This document shows positions 59,101 to 64,000 of a stretch of 64,000 nucleotides of DNA, piece by piece. The stretch lies in assembly GCA_009599575.1 (NCBI GenBank), contig VWND01000076.1, positions 186,001 through 250,000 on the forward strand, read 5' to 3'. The notes beneath the pieces were generated by a model. It was given only the letters and a program-made list of their open reading frames with translations. It did no database searches and had not been told where the DNA came from. The stretch is from Blumeriella jaapii. Its lineage: Eukaryota > Ascomycota > Leotiomycetes > Helotiales > Drepanopezizaceae. Positions within the stretch are counted from its first letter, which is position 1; the number at the start of each line of letters is the position of its first letter. Made by a program: the position numbers and the translations under genes.

Positions 59101-60838
59101 AATTGTGTGTGAGAGCCTGTGGCCCCGCGATTGGCCACCGCGGTTGAAAGAGCTGGAGAGAGAGGCCGGTACCGACCTACCTAATCAGTTGAACGCGTTT
59201 TTTTCTTTTTCTACTCCGTAGAAACTGTGCAGAGTGGGTGACCCTTGGCCAAGAGCCCCCGCCGTGTCGCATGAGGGCCCCGTCGACAACACAATGGCCT
59301 TGTCGATCCGCGACCAATGCCGGTCGGTACCTGAGCTGTTGCGGCAGAGAGACAGCCGAACCTTGGTCACGCCAACTTTGCTTTGTAGCTCCACGTGGTT
59401 TCCTGGGCTCGACACCAGAGACTCCGTGACCGGCAATTCATCTGCGCAGCTGCATGGACTGGTGACGATGCTGTCCTCGTCGCTCCAGCGAAGCGACGGT
59501 GAGGTTAAGGTTGAGACAAGTCACGGCCCCAGACGAGAGAGAAAATGAGAATGGCGGTGGGTACGGAAGCGGGGTCGACATTGACATTGACATGGACGCA
59601 CGGTGATAGTGACAGTGGGGTGATGGCCCAAAAGCAGTGCAACGTAGCCCGAGGCGAGTTCCTACTTCCCGCATATCCAGAACCCCGCCGGCCTCGTCGT
59701 GGGCCGGGCACGCACAGGACGGGGGAGAAGATGAGGCCGAACAATCCTTGGATTTTAGAGTGAACAATCAATAATGGACCCAGACGTGCGCTTTCTGCGC
59801 ACATATCACACCCGTCGCACTGCTGTAGGTAGTGGCAGTGGACGCTGTATCTGATTTCGAAATCAACACGAGCTGCAACCACATCACTCAGCACCAGTCG
59901 GTCCAGCTGTAGACCATGTTGCTTCCAAGCCAGTGTTGATAAGTTCCCCGCCCCAAGCAGCGCGACGCTCCGTTTTTGCTCGGCAGCAGCCGATCCCTTT
60001 CTCCCCCGTGCGCCCGAACCAAAGACTAACTCGTTGTCGTGATCGTTGCTTTTGGCCTTGCGATTTGATGAGGTTGGAGAGAATAGAGTTTGTTGCCGTC
60101 AGATGCTCTGACGAGGGATTGTGCAATATGAGAAGGCGGAGGCTAGATCTGCCAGATTGGCGAGTCCTCCGCGCGAAGAGCCGGGTAAAGTAAAGAGACC
60201 TTCTCGGTTAAAAAGTTATGACAGATGGAGGCGGGCGCGTAAATGTCGCTGCCGTAGCCAATCATGGCATTTCTCAAGGCAGGACTTGGTGCTTTCCGAT
60301 GCTTCAATGGGCCGTGCTACAGCATCAGGGGTGAACTATCTCGCGATAGTCACATCCACTGTCTGCTCACTAGATTGTACAATGGCCATTCATTCGATTG
60401 CGATGCATGCACGGCGACCACGCCTCCAATCCGGGAGCAACACACTGCGCGACAGGTCAAAGAAAGTCACACAGCCAGCAAGTAAGTAGAGTACGTACCA
60501 ATCTAGGTATGCAGAACACTCCTCCTGTACCGGCATCACGCTGGCCTTTCCTTATCCCGTTGGCGCTTGCAGAGCGAAGCCCGCCTGCCGTCTTGCTCGA
60601 TACACGCATGCATGATACATATACTCGAGCGAGCGCCGGCGTCGTGAGGGTCCTCTTCCTTGGTGTATTGACATTTCGTTGTGCCGTGCTGTTCCGTGTT
60701 TTAACTGCGATTTCCTATATTCTCGTCACATTGTCATCGTCTCCAGCGGTTCCTAGAAAGTTGACCGGCAACGGCAAAATTTGCTTCTTTAGCAGTAGCA
60801 GTACCCTCGCTCCAGATACCCCCAGCCATACCTCGAAT
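56146..60838. other. 4.7-kb region without a recognised gene
   Basis: I examined the longer frames (57484-58197 -, 59505-59894 -, 60398-60877 +) and found no domain motif or credible intron set, except that the last frame leads into the SAM-PH gene. Includes the GGCTGGTA repeat (57736-57802), palindromic GTACTGTACAGTAC at 57815-57832 and a related tract at 58728-58748. Confidence 0.5.
57736..57802. repeat. 8-bp tandem repeat GGCTGGTA/GGCTGGCA, about 8 copies
   Basis: Copies change from GGCTGGTA to GGCTGGCA and back, followed 25 bp later by a GTACTGTACAGTAC palindrome. Confidence 0.88.
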
Positions 60839-63363
60839 ATGATGGTTTGTTGCCCGCTGCCCGCCTCCGCGGACTAAGAATTCTCTCCGTGCTAACTTTC
60901 CATCAGCGTTGTACGTCCTCGCCGATGACGCCCATCGACCCTAGAGTGGAGATGTTCCAAAGAGGAAAGTCGCCGGAAGCATTTTTCTACAGGAGCGCAC
61001 TGGCGCCACGGCCAATATCAGAGGCTACCGAGTTCGATACAGAATTCGAAGATGACATGAGTGAGATAGAAGATAGCTCGCCTCGGCACAGCGTAAACTC
61101 TGTAAGTACCTCGTAGGTCCGCGATGCCTCTCTGCTCACGGACGCGCAGACAAGTCGGAGTAGTGAGAGAACGCTATCGTCGTTCGAAGAGATACACACG
61201 CCGAGCCCAAACTCGGATGAGTTTCAAGTGTTCCACTTCAATGTAGCGACAGAGAAGGCAGTTGAGGGGCCTCGGGGTCCACACCTGTTCCGCGCGTCGG
61301 TTGACTCGTCTGTGCAAGAAGAGGAGGACTTCCTGGCCATGTCTCCCATGACGCCTCGTCCATCAACTTTCCAAAGAGCGCAAATGGAGGCGCCGCAAGT
61401 GTCAGAGACACTGACATGGCACCACCGCCCTCTCCGTTCGCCGCCGGCTGCTGTAGGGAGCCTGGATGTGAAAGAAGTTGCAGCGTGGACCCCTCGGCAA
61501 GTCGCAAGATGGATGTACGATGCGGGCTTGGAGCCATCGATCGTCGAGAAGTTCGAGGAGAACGATATTTCCGGGGCCATCTTGATCACCTTGAAGTTCG
61601 AGGACCTCCGAGAGCTTGACATCCCGTCCTTTGGGCAGCGAACGAAGGTCTGGAACGAGATTCACGTCCTCCGGGGAAGCGCACCCGAGACACCAAAACC
61701 GCCCACGCCCATCGACGAAGGCACGTCGGCGTGCGTCGAATTCCAGCCATCTGCGTTGCCACGAGTTTCGCGAGAGACATCGGGGAGGGAGAATGGCGCA
61801 TGCGGCTTCGAAGACGAGCCCAAGGGCCGCAAGAGCTCTCGAAGACGACAGCGCGCACGGGGAGCTGCGGACATCATCTCTCCGCTCGAGTCGGTCTCCA
61901 TCGTCGGGATCGAGCAGCTGATGCCCAGGCCGCACAAGTGTGCGAAGGGCCAGAACTGCTCCAAGTGGAAGAAGCAACAACGGCTGCTCGAACACCTCAA
62001 GAGGGACCACCCGGTCAGCTGCGAGGGCGGCTCGGTCTGGATTGCCGGCGATCCCGGCAACCCGCTCACCGCCGGCGCGGTTGCGGAAGCCTTGCGGCCC
62101 GTCTCGGACGCCGTTCCTTCCGTGGTGGCCTCCTCCGACGTGCTGGGACCGTCGGCGCCTGCGTTCCGCCAACTGGAAGAGGCCAGCCTCCGTCACGTGC
62201 AGCTGCGTGACCCGCAGGAGAACGTCAAGCAGTTCCTCCAGTTCCAGCATGTCGACGCCAACCAGACGCAATGGTCCTCGGAAGAGCCTCCATCGCCGCC
62301 GTACGAGATGTTCCCGGCCCTGCCGGCCCTCCCGGTGCCAAAGCCGAAACTCCACCACCTTCCCCGGCTGGCCATCCCGCCGCCGCGCCCAGCACAACCA
62401 CCTCGCTCCGCAAGCGCCAATGCCTTCTCGCCGTACCGCATGGAGCGGATCGAGGCCATGTCGCCTGAGCTGCGGAACGCTCGGGATCTCCGCAATGCCG
62501 GCCAGTGCCAATCCCCATCCACAGCCGTCGACCGCTTCGGCACGCCCTTCTCCGAGATGGACGTCCCGGTGACCGCGGTTCGTCTCGGTCCCGTTGCACG
62601 AGACACGTCCCAGTCCGTTCCCCCGAACATGTCCTACAGACACTCCCCGGCTCCGCTGTCACGCACCCTGTCTCGCGCCTCCGCCCGCCGGCCCTCTTTC
62701 GCCATGCCCCGTGTGGACGAGAACATCTCCACGGCGCCGCCCACCCAGATCCAATTCCACGCGCACCAGACACAGATTCAGCCCCAGCACAAACCAGGCC
62801 ACCAGCACACAGGCTCCTACGACTGGTCTCCGGCCAACCAGCCTGCCCAGCAAGCCGCGACCGACATCACCGCACAAGGTTGGATGAAGAAGCGCAAGAC
62901 GAAGATGCTGCGCCACGAGTGGCACGAGCACCACTTCACGCTCAAGGGCACTCGTCTAACCATGCACAAAGATGCCCGCGCGATCGACGCCCTGGAGTAC
63001 ATCGATGTCGACGACTATGCTGTTGCATGCTCGTCGCTCGCTTCTGGGTCCAAGCTCAACGCCGCGTTCAAAGCGATGAACATTTCGCGCGGCGCGAAGG
63101 AGAAGAAGGACGAGTCGGCTTTCGCCTTCCAGCTGATTCCGATTGCTATCGAAAAGGGCGTTCGCGTGCGTAAGATGGAGAGCGCTGTAGCTGCCAACGG
63201 ACCTAGCGAGGGCAAGGACGTCGGTGCGAAGAACAAGACACATTACTTCGCTGTGAAGAGCCGAGACGAGAGGATTGACTGGATGCGAGAACTCATGCTT
63301 GCAAAGGCCCTGAAGCAGAAGAGCGAAGGATACGAGGTGAACGTCAATGGCAACACGATCTAA
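60839..63363 (+). CDS. SAM and PH domain protein
   Basis: Three exons in phase: 60839-60844, 60907-61101 and 61150-63363, 804 residues. The first exon is only ATGATG; its 62-bp intron has a perfect GCTAAC branch. The upstream frame is open, so a longer N-terminus is possible, and the downstream in-frame ATG at 60925 (MTPIDPRVEMFQRG) is an alternative start. A SAM domain spans about residues 170-235 (WTPRQVARWMYDAGL; FEENDISGAILITLKFEDL; LDIPSFGQRTKVWNEI). A Cys/His cluster near 328-355 (HKCAKGQNCSKW...HLKRDHP) could bind metal. After a Pro-rich linker, a PH domain begins near 642 (GWMKKRKTKMLRHEWHEHHF) and ends WMRELMLAKAL. SAM plus PH suggests a membrane-associated scaffold, perhaps in polarity or signalling, as inference. 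The frame is intact. Confidence 0.87.
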
Positions 63364-64000
63364 AGGAAAGAAATCAAGAAATTGAAACGAGCTATGAGGG
63401 TGGATACGAGAGGCTCCTTTCAGTCGAGAGAGATTTATCGCTTCATACCTCTTTGTTTCTTTCTTTCTCGGTGCGAACGAACACTCTTCTATTTGATGAC
63501 GATGGTGATGACAGTACTTCCAGTGGGAGGCATTAATTGGGCGTTTGAAATCTTTGGGGTTCCTTGAACTTCGCTTGAAGCGGAAGAGGGCTGGGGTTGG
63601 GGTTGGATACGGACACTCCTTTTTGGATAGTAGCTAGGTACAGTAGTTTGATACGAATGATATCTAATGTGAAAACATGCTTGGTCATTGAAATTCAAAC
63701 TGTAAGAAATGAGCATGTCGTCAAAAGCAGTTCTGGATAATGATCAAGCGCTCGCGCAATTATGAAACCAACAACGCTCAACAAGACTGACTACAGTAGG
63801 TAGGTACCCACATCGAGGTTGGGCAAAGTCCGGGTATGGAATCATGTGTAGGTACTGTACAACAAGAAGCTTGACTGCGTAAACTTGGCGAACAAGATAA
63901 AAGAGAATAGTCGGATTGTGGGGGTAAATCAATGTCTCACTAGAGCCACAAATTCCCAAGCTTCACACAGAAGTTGTTCGATCTCTTTAATAGCAGGTCC
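63364..64000. other. 3' flank of the SAM-PH gene
   Basis: About 640 bp to the window end. It has a GTAGGTAGGTACCC stretch near 63797-63811 and a GTAGGTACTGTAC tract near 63848-63860. No gene is supported. Confidence 0.45.

Noticed and set aside
61402..62643. 413-codon minus-strand frame opposite the SAM-PH gene
   Set aside because: High-GC antisense shadow; the plus strand carries clear SAM and PH domains with introns.

Overview
The window is nuclear DNA of a filamentous ascomycete (Pezizomycotina); I could not settle the class. The evidence is many short GT-AG introns (about 48-180 bp) with CTAAC/CTGAC branch sites, a dispersed single 5S rRNA gene, Zn2Cys6 regulators, a 2EXR protein, a cellobiose dehydrogenase and the CYT-4/DSS1-type mitochondrial RNase. 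No prokaryotic or viral gene and no intact transposon was seen. I modelled 17 protein genes (one partial), one 5S rRNA gene, one apparently disabled small secreted-protein gene and one orphan exon of the proteasome gene RPN9.

Layout. 1-9.4 kb: 3' end of a dihydroneopterin aldolase domain, an FMP42-type MFS transporter, a War1/Leu3-type Zn2Cys6 regulator, and a FYVE + RING ubiquitin-ligase candidate. 9.4-12.7 kb: gene-free, microsatellite-rich. 12.7-20.1 kb: UGP1, the molybdopterin synthase small subunit, and the mitochondrial 3'-5' exoribonuclease. 20.2-25.2 kb: the disabled secreted-protein gene, 5S rRNA and cellobiose dehydrogenase. 25.2-28.2 kb: gene-free. 28.2-42.6 kb: a dense housekeeping block of eIF3m, URA6, ECM29, a UBX5-like p97 adaptor and a GCKIII/Sid1-like kinase. 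42.6-45.1 kb: a simple-repeat cluster holding the RPN9 exon. 45.1-49.7 kb: a 2EXR protein and a Cys-rich single-pass membrane protein. 49.7-54 kb: repeats. 54-56.1 kb: a second Zn2Cys6 regulator. 56.1-60.8 kb: gene-free. 60.8-63.4 kb: a SAM + PH domain protein.

No metabolic cluster is evident. Several neighbours touch ubiquitin and proteasome biology (ECM29, UBX5-like, FYVE-RING ligase, RPN9 fragment), but they are not arranged as an operon and co-location may be chance.

The most striking feature is technical or evolutionary. Six genes cannot be read through without a one- or two-base correction, and at least four of these look like one-base losses in short homopolymers. Conserved genes such as ECM29 are among them, so consensus indels in the assembly are the leading explanation, with real lesions still possible. 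The other notable signals are a possible alternative first exon of UGP1, a possible dual-localised URA6, the orphan RPN9 exon, and an abundance of five-base-unit microsatellites, especially GTACT/AGTAC tracts forming the palindrome GTACTGTACAGTAC.
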